Shown here: one piece after another, positions 43,618-51,994 of the stretch
How positions within the stretch are numbered: the first letter of the stretch is position 1
Layout: the number at the start of each line of letters is the position of its first letter
Source: Proteiniphilum saccharofermentans
GTDB lineage: Bacteria > Bacteroidota > Bacteroidia > Bacteroidales > Dysgonomonadaceae
Direction of reading: 5' to 3'
Assembly: GCF_900095135.1 (NCBI RefSeq)
Contig: NZ_LT605205.1
Span: forward strand, 2,480,001-2,544,000
Length of the DNA: 64,000 bases
Program-made: the position numbers and the translations under genes
Notes under the pieces: model-generated
What the model was told of the DNA's origin: nothing
What the model saw: only the letters and a program-made list of their open reading frames with translations
Databases searched by the model: none

Positions 43618-44439
43618 ATGTCTTTTACTAAAATAACAGAGCAATCATCGCTCTATGACAACTTAGAACAAAAATCCGTTCTCGAAATTCTTACAGAGAT
43701 CAATCAAGAAGATCAGAAAGTGGCGCTTGCCGTACAGAAAACCATTCCCGAAATAGAGAAACTGGTGACCGGCATCGTGGCAAGAATGCAGCGAGGCGGG
43801 CGTCTTTTCTATATCGGTGCAGGTACAAGCGGCAGGCTTGGAGTGCTCGACGCCTCTGAGATTCCACCTACCTTCGGCATGCCTGACACTTATGTGATCG
43901 GGTTGATTGCCGGAGGAGACGTCGCGTTACGTAATCCGGTGGAAGCAGCCGAAGACAACCTTGAGAAATCGTGGGAAGAGCTTATAGCACATAAGATCGA
44001 TCAAAACGATGTGTTGGTTGGTATTGCAGCTTCGGGCACCACTCCTTATGTGATAGGGGCGTTACGCCACGCACGTGAAAAGGGTATCCTTACGGCAGCC
44101 ATCTGCTGTAATCCCGATTCTCCCGTAGCAGCTGAAGCGGAGATTAAGATAGAACCCATTGTCGGGCCGGAATATGTGACCGGCAGTACCCGTATGAAGG
44201 CGGGAACAGCCCAGAAGATGGTACTCAATATGATCACGACAAGCACCATGATCAAGCTTGGGAGGGTAAAAGGCAACCGTATGGTAAATATGCAACTCAC
44301 TAACCAAAAGTTGGTGGACAGAGGCACACGTATGATCGTCGATGAACTGGGACTCCCATACGAACAGGCAAAAAACCTGTTACTGCTCCACGGATCAGTC
44401 AAGAATGCCGTCAATAGTTATCACTCTAAGAAGGAATAG
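43618..44439 (+). CDS. murQ: N-acetylmuramic acid 6-phosphate etherase MurQ
   Basis: MurQ removes the lactyl ether from MurNAc-6-P to give GlcNAc-6-P. The 273-residue protein has the family hallmark GAGTSGRLGVLDASEIPPTFG within its SIS domain, GIAASGTTPYVIGAL, and the GSTRMKAGTAQKMVLNMITT segment. It is slightly shorter than the E. coli enzyme (298) because the C-terminal end is trimmed. It is the last enzyme of the MurNAc route in this cluster. Confidence 0.97.
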   Translation: MSFTKITEQSSLYDNLEQKSVLEILTEINQEDQKVALAVQKTIPEIEKLVTGIVARMQRGGRLFYIGAGTSGRLGVLDASEIPPTFGMPDTYVIGLIAGGDVALRNPVEAAEDNLEKSWEELIAHKIDQNDVLVGIAASGTTPYVIGALRHAREKGILTAAICCNPDSPVAAEAEIKIEPIVGPEYVTGSTRMKAGTAQKMVLNMITTSTMIKLGRVKGNRMVNMQLTNQKLVDRGTRMIVDELGLPYEQAKNLLLLHGSVKNAVNSYHSKKE

Positions 44440-44450
44440 AATTGTACAAT

Positions 44451-44792
44451 ATGGCAATCATCATTTACACCGATCATCCCGATCTTTTACTGGACAAGAT
44501 CTATGAGGCAATAGAAAACAAAAAAGCGGATAAATGGGTAGCGACTGCAGACGGTTATCTTACCTACGGATCACTTCTATGGAAAAATGAAGCTTTTTTT
44601 AAGCCTGAGATCTGGGTAGATGACAAACAACTCCGTTTCGGATTGATAAAACGAAAGGACAGAAAACATATCTCGACAAAACTCTATACAGCTTTTCATA
44701 CGAAACTGGTTGAGTTGCTGCTCTCCCGTTTCGACCGGAATTTCCGGAATGTAACGGCTACAGCCGCACGCACAGAACCCGACCGGTTCTGA
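44451..44792 (+). CDS. Small conserved-looking protein of unknown function after murQ
   Basis: From the ATG at 44451 the product is 113 residues, opening MAIIIYTDHPDLLLDKIYEA. It has a two-part alpha/beta pattern, basic in the middle (LIKRKDRKHISTKLY) and ending in a polar tail. There is no signal peptide or membrane helix. It follows murQ by 11 bp and is probably co-transcribed. I do not recognise the family. Confidence 0.68.
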   Translation: MAIIIYTDHPDLLLDKIYEAIENKKADKWVATADGYLTYGSLLWKNEAFFKPEIWVDDKQLRFGLIKRKDRKHISTKLYTAFHTKLVELLLSRFDRNFRNVTATAARTEPDRF

Positions 44793-44811
44793 TTTTACAC
44801 GATTCTCTTAA

Positions 44812-44832
44812 AAAAACACATTGGCTGTTTTT
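44812..44832 (+). terminator. Weak hairpin after the murQ operon
   Basis: AAAAACA and TGTTTTT pair around a 7-nt loop, giving a short AT-rich stem ending in a T-run, 20 bp after the stop of the small gene. It is a plausible but weak terminator. Confidence 0.4.
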
Positions 44833-44919
44833 ATTCTCTTAAGAAACAAAAGTTTCAACGCATTTTTTGAACGGAGAAAAACGTTCTGGAATGCTTTATT
44901 CCAAGTTCCTATTGCTAAC

Positions 44920-44954
44920 TTCTTAGTTCTTAGTTTCAACTTCTAAACTTTCAG
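44920..44954 (+). repeat. TTCTTAG-type heptad array before the esterase gene
   Basis: Five 7-bp units (two TTCTTAG, then TTTCAAC, TTCTAAA, CTTTCAG) end two bases before the ATG at 44957. Confidence 0.65.
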
Positions 44955-44956
44955 TT

Positions 44957-45778
44957 ATGATCCGAATTCCAACTCTATTCCTGCTTATCGCTTTATTTTC
45001 CTCAGCGGTGGCACAAGACACACAATACAAAACTATTTCCGACATACCCTATTATGCGGAAGAAATGCGCCGGCAAGACAGCTATATTGGAGAGCGGTGC
45101 CTGCTCGATATTTACTATCCGGTAAATAAAAAAGATTTTACTACAGTCGTCTGGTTTCACGGTGGCGGCCTGACAGGAGGCAATAAAGAACTTCCCGAAG
45201 CACTAAAAAATAAAGATCTGTGCATTGTCGGCGTCAACTATAGGCTTGCTCCGGGGGTAAAAGCACCCGCTTATATTGAAGATGCGGCAGCAGCGGTGGC
45301 ATGGGTCTTTAAAAATATCGGGAGATATGGAGGCGAGAGTTCGCGAATATTTGTATCGGGACATTCTGCCGGAGGATATCTGTCCATGATGATTGGATTG
45401 GATAAACAATATCTTGCAGTTCACGGTATCGATGCCGACAGTATTGCCGGCCTGATCCCTTTCAGCGGGCAGGCTATCACCCACTTTACTATACGAAAGG
45501 AGAACGATATCGATGACAAACAACCGGTTATAGATAAATATGCCCCGCTGTTTCATGTCCGCTCCGACGCCCCTCCTATGCTGCTTATCACGGGAGACCG
45601 CGAGCTGGAAATGCTGGGCCGCTATGAAGAGAACGCCTATCTCGCCCGCATGATGAAAGTAGCAGGACATCAGGATACCCGTTTACTCGAACTGCAAGGT
45701 TATGGGCATGACATGGCATATCCCGCATTTCCTTTGATGTTAAATGAGATAACACGCTTAAACAGAGAGAAAAAATAA
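44957..45778 (+). CDS. Secreted alpha/beta-hydrolase (HSL-type esterase)
   Basis: This 273-residue protein has a signal peptide (MIRIPTLFLLIALFSSAVAQ). The oxyanion-hole motif HGGGLTGG (about residues 70-77) and the nucleophile elbow GHSAGG (Ser at about 138) mark it as a hormone-sensitive-lipase-type carboxylesterase. The catalytic Asp (TGDRELEML) and His (GYGHDMAYP) are also visible. The substrate is unknown; acetyl groups on cell-wall sugars would fit the neighbours but are only a guess. Confidence 0.88.
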   Translation: MIRIPTLFLLIALFSSAVAQDTQYKTISDIPYYAEEMRRQDSYIGERCLLDIYYPVNKKDFTTVVWFHGGGLTGGNKELPEALKNKDLCIVGVNYRLAPGVKAPAYIEDAAAAVAWVFKNIGRYGGESSRIFVSGHSAGGYLSMMIGLDKQYLAVHGIDADSIAGLIPFSGQAITHFTIRKENDIDDKQPVIDKYAPLFHVRSDAPPMLLITGDRELEMLGRYEENAYLARMMKVAGHQDTRLLELQGYGHDMAYPAFPLMLNEITRLNREKK

Positions 45779-45807
45779 TATCCCTGTAGAAACAGATTTA
45801 TTTTGCC

Positions 45808-45815
45808 TACCTTTG
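45808..45815 (+). promoter_or_regulatory. Candidate -7 box for the FemAB gene
   Basis: TACCTTTG fits TAnnTTTG and lies 21 bp before the ATG at 45837. No clear -33 element was seen. Confidence 0.5.
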
Positions 45816-45836
45816 CAGGTTTAAAATAAAGAAGAT

Positions 45837-46961
45837 ATGCTAACGAACGTCTTCCTCAAGGAGACCGAAGAGTTGTATGCTACACCTATTTTACAGCAAA
45901 CGGCCTTCTGGTCGGAGGTGAAAACATCCCTGGGAGCTAACACCCTTGCCGTCAATTTTACGTCACAAAGGCCCGATCTCTTTCCGAAATTAGGAGATCA
46001 GTCATACATTAAATCGGATCTGCTGGTTATTTTACAGCAGATCAATCGGAATCATTCTGTAGCTTATGTGCCTTACGGCCCGGAAATTGAACCGGCCGAC
46101 GAATTCCAGGGTATGTTTTTAGAAGAACTCTCCGAGTCTCTCCGCTCAGTTCTGCCTTCCGATTGCATCCATATTCGTTATGACCTTTGCTGGGAATCAT
46201 ACTGGGCCAGGGAGAAAGATCATTTCGACGAGAACGGGATATGGAAAGGCGAACCGGAAAGTCTCTCACAGGAACTACGGTTCAATTTCAGTACGCATAA
46301 CTGGAATTTCAAGAAAGCCCACTCCAATATTTTGCCGGCTAATACCATCTATCTCGATCTGACACAGGATAAAGAAACCCTTCTCCAAAGGATGAAACTG
46401 AAAACACGTTACAATATCAAATTAGCACAACGCAAAGGGGTGACGGTAAGATCGATGGGCATGGAAGGAATGGATATCTGGTATGAACTCTATAAAGAGA
46501 CAGCGACCAGGAATCACCTTCTCCTGAACGATATCAAGTATTTTCGGGCAGTGCTTGACGCCCGTGCAGACAATACCAGTTCTCCGGCCGATGTAAGCCT
46601 TCTTATAGCGGAATACGACGAAAAACCGTTAGCGGCTATGTTCCTGGTCATTACAGGTAACAGAGGATCTTATCTTTACGGTGCATCCTCATCGTCACAC
46701 CGTAACCTTATGGCAACCTACGCATTGCAATGGGAAGCGATCATGAGATCACAACAGGCGGGTTGCACCCAGTATGACATGTTCGGCATTTCCCCTTCAC
46801 CCGATCCCGAACATCCGCTCTACGGCTTATACAAATTCAAATCGGGATTCGGAGGTGAAATATACCATAGTCTCGGCTGCTGGGATTATCCGTTAGATAA
46901 GGAGACCTATAACCTCTTCCGTGCATCAGAACTGCGTAGTCAGGGATATCATTTAAGTTAA
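45837..46961 (+). CDS. FemAB/FemX-type aminoacyltransferase (peptidoglycan bridge)
   Basis: FemX-type proteins add amino acids from aminoacyl-tRNA to lipid II stem peptides. The 374-residue protein has two GNAT-like halves. The first ends in YLDLTQDKETLLQRMKLKTRYNI with KLAQRKGV, a Fem signature. The second contains LAAMFLVITGNRGSYLYGASSS and LYGLYKFKSGFGGE. It lacks the coiled-coil arm of Staphylococcus FemA. It is likely cytoplasmic. It extends the peptidoglycan theme of the preceding cluster, although it has its own -7 box. Confidence 0.88.
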   Translation: MLTNVFLKETEELYATPILQQTAFWSEVKTSLGANTLAVNFTSQRPDLFPKLGDQSYIKSDLLVILQQINRNHSVAYVPYGPEIEPADEFQGMFLEELSESLRSVLPSDCIHIRYDLCWESYWAREKDHFDENGIWKGEPESLSQELRFNFSTHNWNFKKAHSNILPANTIYLDLTQDKETLLQRMKLKTRYNIKLAQRKGVTVRSMGMEGMDIWYELYKETATRNHLLLNDIKYFRAVLDARADNTSSPADVSLLIAEYDEKPLAAMFLVITGNRGSYLYGASSSSHRNLMATYALQWEAIMRSQQAGCTQYDMFGISPSPDPEHPLYGLYKFKSGFGGEIYHSLGCWDYPLDKETYNLFRASELRSQGYHLS

Positions 46962-47002
46962 AACTTTCTTAAAAATAACTTTTCTATCTAAAATTCATTT
47001 TG

Positions 47003-47010
47003 TATCTTTG
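47003..47010 (+). promoter_or_regulatory. Candidate -7 box for the NfeD-flotillin operon
   Basis: TATCTTTG fits TAnnTTTG, 30 bp before the preferred ATG at 47041. The -33 position reads TTTT rather than TTTG. Confidence 0.5.
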
Positions 47011-47040
47011 AGCATTAATGGCCTAATGAAATTGAATATT

Positions 47041-47610
47041 ATGGATATCCTGCAAAACGCCGAACCCCTGTTGCGAACCTTTTGGTATATCGCCGCCCCT
47101 GTTACCGTGATTTTTATTATCCAGACTATTCTGACATTTATAGGTGGAGATTCCATGGACGGAGTAGAAGCCGATTTCGAAGGCGACCTGAGTGACGGGG
47201 ATGCCCCGTTTCAACTATTCTCTCTCCGGAATCTCATTAATTTTTTACTCGGCTTCGGATGGGCAGGGATCGCATTCTATAATCTTATCCCCAACAAAAC
47301 CTTACTGATCCTGACAGCCGTAATCTCCGGAGTTTTGTTTGTAGCTATCTTCTTTATGATCGTAAGGGTTTTCCTGCGGTTGGCAGAAGATAATTCATTC
47401 AAGATGGAAAAGGCACTCCATAAAACAGCCGAAGTATATCTGACCATTCCGGCGAATCGCATGGGTAAAGGAAAAATACTTATCAGTGTGGGCGGCTCGC
47501 TACGCGAACTGGACGCCATGACCGATGAGAAAGAACCTATTCATTCGCAGTCGACCGTAAAAATCGTCAAAATAGAAAATAACAACATTCTAATAGTCGA
47601 AAAAATCTAA
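47041..47610 (+). CDS. NfeD/YuaF-like membrane protein, flotillin partner
   Basis: From the ATG at 47041 (MDILQNAEPLL) the protein is 189 residues. It has three membrane helices (about residues 15-35, 60-80 and 85-115) and a C-terminal OB-fold-like beta domain (AEVYLTIPANRMGKGKILIS and STVKIVKIENNNILIVE). This is the layout of NfeD1b/YuaF proteins that accompany SPFH proteins. The flotillin gene begins 6 bp after its stop, so they should be co-expressed. The earlier in-frame start at 47008 lies on the -7 box and is rejected. Confidence 0.85.
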   Translation: MDILQNAEPLLRTFWYIAAPVTVIFIIQTILTFIGGDSMDGVEADFEGDLSDGDAPFQLFSLRNLINFLLGFGWAGIAFYNLIPNKTLLILTAVISGVLFVAIFFMIVRVFLRLAEDNSFKMEKALHKTAEVYLTIPANRMGKGKILISVGGSLRELDAMTDEKEPIHSQSTVKIVKIENNNILIVEKI

Positions 47611-47616
47611 ATATTT

Positions 47617-49080
47617 ATGACACCCGAAATGCTTTCATCACCCATGTTTTTAATTATTGTCCTGGCAGTCGTCATCTTCGTCACCATCCTGGCATTGGCA
47701 TCGCGCTTTAAGAGATGTCCCTCCGACAAGATACTGGTCGTCTACGGACGGACCGGCGGGTCATCGGCCCGATGTATCCATGGCGGTGGTGCTTTTATCT
47801 GGCCCGTCATTCAGGATTATGCGTTCCTTGACCTGAAACCGTTATCAATAGAGGCTAATCTCACCAATGCATTGAGCCGACAGAATATTCGTGTAGATGT
47901 TCCTTCCCGCTTTACCATTGCCATCTCATCGGAACCGGAATTAATGAATACCGCAGCTGAAAGGTTACTCGGCCTTACTCCCGATAAAATCAGGGAACTG
48001 GCATCCGATATTCTTTTCGGACAGTTACGTCTGGTGATCGCCACCATGTCGATCGAAGAGATCAACTCCGACCGTGATAAATTCCTCGAGGCCATCTCTA
48101 AGACCGTAGATTCAGAATTGAAGAAAGTGGGCCTGAAGCTTATCAATGTGAACGTAACCGACATCAGGGATGAATCGGGATATATTGAAGCGTTGGGTAA
48201 GGAAGCCGCAGCCAAAGCGATTAACGAAGCCAAAATAAGTGTGGCGGAACAGGAAAAGATTGGTGAAACCGGTAAGGCCGTGGCCGATAAAGACCGTGAG
48301 GTGAACATTGCCTCGGCCAGAAAAGACGAAGCGATCGGCAAAGCCGAAGCCGATAAACTGACTCGTATCAAAACATCGGAAGCCAATGCCACAGCGGTGG
48401 AAGGAGAAAATACGGCAAAAATCACCATCGCCCAATCCGATGCCGCACGCCGTGAAAAAGAAGCCGAGGCAGCACGTATTGCCGTAGCAGCAGAAAAGGT
48501 ACAGCAGGCAAAAGCCCTGGAAGAAGCCTATTCTGCAGAGCAAAAAGCGGAGAATGCACGTGCTGAACGCGAACGTTCCACCGAAACAGCCAATATCGTG
48601 GTGCCGGCTGAAATTGCCAAACAGAAAGCGATCATCGACGCACAAGCCGAGGCCGAACGTATCCGCGTACAGGCAAAAGGGGAAGCCGACGCTATCTTTG
48701 CCAAGATGGATGCGGAAGCGCGTGGGCTATTCGAAATCCTCAGTAAGCAGGCACAAGGATACAGAGATGTGGTTTCCGCCGCAGGTGGAAATCCCGACAA
48801 AGCTTATCAATTGCTGATGATCGAGAAACTTCCTGAACTGATTAAAACGCAGGTCGAAGCAGTGAAGAATCTGAAGATAGATAAAGTGACCGTCTGGGAC
48901 GCGGGCAATAACGAACAGGGCAAGGGATCTACTGCCAACTTCGTATCGGGACTGATGAAAACTATTCCACCCCTCGATGATCTGTTCAACATGGCGGGAA
49001 TGAACCTTCCTAATTATTTGAAAGGGGAAGACCGCCCGGAAATAATCCCGGTGGAAGAAGAGACTGAAAAAGAGGAATAG
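47617..49080 (+). CDS. Flotillin-family SPFH protein
   Basis: The 487-residue protein has one N-terminal membrane segment (FLIIVLAVVIFVTILALA), then the SPFH/band-7 domain (DKILVVYGRTGG to about residue 190). A long Ala/Glu-rich coiled coil follows (about 190-380; many EAxxxR/K repeats). It resembles FloT/YqiK-type flotillins that organise membrane microdomains. The paired NfeD-like gene upstream supports this. It ends with acidic residues (PVEEETEKEE). A bidirectional terminator follows. Confidence 0.94.
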   Translation: MTPEMLSSPMFLIIVLAVVIFVTILALASRFKRCPSDKILVVYGRTGGSSARCIHGGGAFIWPVIQDYAFLDLKPLSIEANLTNALSRQNIRVDVPSRFTIAISSEPELMNTAAERLLGLTPDKIRELASDILFGQLRLVIATMSIEEINSDRDKFLEAISKTVDSELKKVGLKLINVNVTDIRDESGYIEALGKEAAAKAINEAKISVAEQEKIGETGKAVADKDREVNIASARKDEAIGKAEADKLTRIKTSEANATAVEGENTAKITIAQSDAARREKEAEAARIAVAAEKVQQAKALEEAYSAEQKAENARAERERSTETANIVVPAEIAKQKAIIDAQAEAERIRVQAKGEADAIFAKMDAEARGLFEILSKQAQGYRDVVSAAGGNPDKAYQLLMIEKLPELIKTQVEAVKNLKIDKVTVWDAGNNEQGKGSTANFVSGLMKTIPPLDDLFNMAGMNLPNYLKGEDRPEIIPVEEETEKEE

Positions 49081-49114
49081 AAGATCTAAAATCTCAAGTA
49101 GAAGTAGAGCAAAA

Positions 49115-49148
49115 GAGGGTGGAATCACATTACAGCAATTCCACCCTC
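49115..49148. terminator. Bidirectional terminator between flotillin and KAS III genes
   Basis: An 11-bp perfect stem GAGGGTGGAAT / ATTCCACCCTC with a 12-nt loop is flanked by AAAA on the left and TTTTT shortly after on the right. It lies between two convergent genes and can serve both strands. Confidence 0.8.
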
Positions 49149-49176
49149 AATTTTTAGGGGTAAAGTAAGAATAACC

Positions 49177-50259
49177 TTATGGAACCCGGTAAACAATACT
49201 GTTAATATTCATACCGGCACCTACCGAAGCCAATACAATATTGTCTCCGCTTCTGAGGGTATGCCCATCCATCTCACCACGTGTAATGATATCGAGCAAC
49301 GTAGGGACGGTAGCCACCGATGAGTTACCCAACCATGAAATAGTCATCGGCATAATATGTTCAGGGACCTCCTTGAGGTTATACAATTTAAATAACCGCT
49401 TCAGGATAGCATCGTCCATCTTCCCGTTTGCCTGATGGATCAGTACCTTACCGATTTCATTGACATGCAATTTCAATTTATCAAGTCCGGCTTTAATGGC
49501 TTTCGGCACGTTCTCAAGGGCGTACTGATAAAGACGCCGGCCATTCATCTTCAGGTAATATTCTTTTTTCTCTGCCAATTCGGGTTTATAGGAATATCCA
49601 AGATAAAGCATATTGGCATATTCCAATGCATCGCTACGCGAATTATGACCGATAACACCTACAGGAGTATCGCTTTCTCTCGCCTCCATGACCGCTGCGC
49701 CTGCACCGTCGGCATAGATCATACTGTCACGGTCGTGCGGGTCGGATATACGTGACAGTACATCTGCCCCTACAACCAATATCTTCTTTGCATCACCGGA
49801 ACGGATATAGTAGTCGGCCTGAATAACCGCCTGCACCCACCCCGGACAACCATACAAAATATCATATGCTACGGCAGAGGGATTGGCAATGCCCAGTTTC
49901 TGCTTCAAACGGGCAGCCATCGTAGGCAATACATCTATCCGCATATTATCCTTGGTTGTCTCACCGAAGTTATGGGCAAAAATAATATAATCGAGTTCCT
50001 CCTTATCCACTCCGGCCGCCTCTAAAGCTCTCTGGGATGCTACAAGAGCCAGATCGGAAGTCGACTCATCATCGCTGGCATAGCGCCGCTCGGCAATAGT
50101 GGTGATCTCTTCAAATTTCCGGGTGATCTCCTCGTTGGGCGTGAGCAATTTTTCTCCGGTAGAGTCATAAAACTCGTAATTGTGAAAAAACTCGTTCTTT
50201 ATCTGTTTGGCAGGAACATAACTGCCTGTTCCGGTAAAAACACTATAAAGCTTACTCAT
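49177..50259 (-). CDS. 3-oxoacyl-ACP synthase III-like (KAS III / FabH-type) enzyme
   Basis: The 360-residue protein has the catalytic triad of the FabH group: Cys in YDILYGCPGW, His in LIHQANGKMDD, and Asn in WLGNSSVATVP. The C-terminal GAGMNINSIVYRV is typical. It is longer than E. coli FabH (317) and starts SKLYSVFTGTGSYVPAKQI. The acyl substrate cannot be told; housekeeping fatty-acid initiation or a specialised condensation (OleA-like) are both possible. A minus-strand TACTTTTG box lies at 50332-50339. Confidence 0.9.
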   Translation of the reverse strand: MSKLYSVFTGTGSYVPAKQIKNEFFHNYEFYDSTGEKLLTPNEEITRKFEEITTIAERRYASDDESTSDLALVASQRALEAAGVDKEELDYIIFAHNFGETTKDNMRIDVLPTMAARLKQKLGIANPSAVAYDILYGCPGWVQAVIQADYYIRSGDAKKILVVGADVLSRISDPHDRDSMIYADGAGAAVMEARESDTPVGVIGHNSRSDALEYANMLYLGYSYKPELAEKKEYYLKMNGRRLYQYALENVPKAIKAGLDKLKLHVNEIGKVLIHQANGKMDDAILKRLFKLYNLKEVPEHIMPMTISWLGNSSVATVPTLLDIITRGEMDGHTLRSGDNIVLASVGAGMNINSIVYRVP

Positions 50260-50331
50260 TGTAAATCTTTCTTAATTGACTTGATAACCTTGTATCTCTT
50301 TTTTTACCTCTCTACTTCCTGTTAGGGAATA

Positions 50332-50339
50332 CAAAAGTA
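50332..50339 (-). promoter_or_regulatory. Candidate -7 box for the KAS III gene
   Basis: Minus-strand TACTTTTG fits TAnnTTTG and lies 72 bp upstream of the ATG at 50259. No -33 element is present at the usual spacing. Confidence 0.4.
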
Positions 50340-50408
50340 CATGATTTTTTCTAAATAAACCACAAACAGGTAAAAATAACCATTTTAATCAACGGAAAAC
50401 TAATTGTA

Positions 50409-51713
50409 TTAATGGGTTATCCCGGTTTCGGGTATTTTGGTGATGACCGGATTAGAGACATCCTCGTAAAGTTCCAGGTCGAAATATTTAGCTGCTGCTG
50501 TCACATGATCAAGCACGTCGGAACATATATCTTCATATTTAAGCCAATTGGTTGTAGCAGTAAAGAAATAGAGTTCCAGGGGAAGTCCCTTTGAAGTAGG
50601 TTGCAACTGGCGTACCAGTATCAGCAGCCCTTGATGCACATCAGGATGATTTTTCAGATAAGAGAGCAGGTAATGTCTGTAAAGGCCCATATTGGTCAGA
50701 TTTCTTCCATTGATGGAAAGTGACTTGTCCACACCCCTCGCCTTGTTGTACTCATCGATCTCTGCACTCCTTGAACGGATATAATCCGAAATAAGTCCTA
50801 TCCTTTCCAGTTCTTTCAACTCGTCATCCTTCATAAACCGGATGGTGGACTGTTTCACGAAAACGGAACGTTTTAATCTTCTCCCGCCGGTCTCTACCAT
50901 ACCGCGCCAGTTCTGGAACGACTCCGACACCAGTGAGTAAGGAGGGATAGTGGTAATGGTCTTATCGAAATTCCTTATTTTCACGGTAGTGAGTGAAATT
51001 TCGAACACATCCCCGTCTGCATCATACTTGGGCATGGTGATCCAGTCACCAATACGCACCATATCATTGGCCGACACCTGGATACTGGCCATAAATCCAA
51101 GGATAGGGTCTTTGAATACCAGCATCAATACGGCAGAAAGGGCTCCCAGGCCGGTCAGGATATGAGCAGGATTTTGTCCGGTAAGGATAGAGAAAAAGAC
51201 GATAAAGCCGACACAATAGAGCACAATCTTCACCACCTGGGCATAACTTTCCAGCGGCTTATCCCTCATCCTTGGTTTCTTGGCAAGCGAGTCGAAGAAT
51301 GCATTAAGAACAGACATCAGAAGCCATATCACATAGAATATCAGGAAAATATCGATTAATTTATTGATCAACACCATTGTTTTCGGGAATTGGTCAAAAA
51401 TAATAGGGATGGAACCTTTTACCAGGCTATAGGGTATCACCATTGCCAGGTAATGAGGAAATCTTCTGTTAGAAAGATTTTTAGGGAATTCGGCGCGTGA
51501 AATCTTCCCAAAACGGTTGAGTATCTTCTTCAGGATAGTACGGGTAAGGTATTGCACTATAAATACCAATGCTGTTAATACTATCAACAGGATGACCAGG
51601 TTGATATACTTAGCCCAGGTATCCGTAATTCCGAGGCTTTGGAGTAATTGGAGGGACCAATCGCTGACAGCATTGGTCGAACGTGAAATTTGTTGGATGT
51701 TCTCTTCGTTCAT
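50409..51713 (-). CDS. MscS-family mechanosensitive channel
   Basis: The 434-residue protein has about five membrane helices before the MscS core. The pore-lining helix is near ILTGLGALSAVLMLVFKDPILGFMASIQ, followed by the beta domain VRIGDWITMPKYDADGDVFEI, SLTTVKIRNFDKTITTIPPYSL. It resembles the YbdG-type MscS homologues with a long cytoplasmic insert (RSARSVDKSLS-like region, about residues 290-350). It should open under membrane tension to release solutes. It lies between KAS III and the divergently transcribed carboxy(nor)spermidine gene. Confidence 0.92.
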   Translation of the reverse strand: MNEENIQQISRSTNAVSDWSLQLLQSLGITDTWAKYINLVILLIVLTALVFIVQYLTRTILKKILNRFGKISRAEFPKNLSNRRFPHYLAMVIPYSLVKGSIPIIFDQFPKTMVLINKLIDIFLIFYVIWLLMSVLNAFFDSLAKKPRMRDKPLESYAQVVKIVLYCVGFIVFFSILTGQNPAHILTGLGALSAVLMLVFKDPILGFMASIQVSANDMVRIGDWITMPKYDADGDVFEISLTTVKIRNFDKTITTIPPYSLVSESFQNWRGMVETGGRRLKRSVFVKQSTIRFMKDDELKELERIGLISDYIRSRSAEIDEYNKARGVDKSLSINGRNLTNMGLYRHYLLSYLKNHPDVHQGLLILVRQLQPTSKGLPLELYFFTATTNWLKYEDICSDVLDHVTAAAKYFDLELYEDVSNPVITKIPETGITH

Positions 51714-51842
51714 AAAATTATTTGTCTTTTAAAGAAGCCTGACAGCACAAAGATTAAGCGCAAAGATTATCAGGGTCAGGAATCAAAACATGCGTTATTT
51801 GATTAACTAATTAATACATCATCAGATGAAGTGATGAGACAA

Positions 51843-51850
51843 CAAAGGTA
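51843..51850 (-). promoter_or_regulatory. Candidate -7 box for the MscS gene
   Basis: Minus-strand TACCTTTG fits TAnnTTTG, 129 bp upstream of the ATG at 51713. It stands back to back with the plus-strand box at 51892. Confidence 0.4.
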
Positions 51851-51891
51851 CAATTTTTAGGTGAAACACGCCTCATTTCATGGATTCATTG

Positions 51892-51899
51892 TATATTTG
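51892..51899 (+). promoter_or_regulatory. Candidate -7 box for the carboxy(nor)spermidine dehydrogenase gene
   Basis: TATATTTG fits TAnnTTTG, 95 bp before the preferred ATG at 51995. Confidence 0.45.
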
Positions 51900-51994
51900 T
51901 AGGATAGGATTTGTCAAGGCAGTCCTTACTCTGCTATGAAGAGATGAAGGAATTGCTCTTAATATTTATTATATCTAAACAACTTAACAAAAAT

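Noticed and set aside
47817-48645. Two overlapping minus-strand frames inside the flotillin gene
   Set aside because: They arise from the repetitive Ala/Glu codons of the coiled coil; low-complexity Ser/Phe-rich products.
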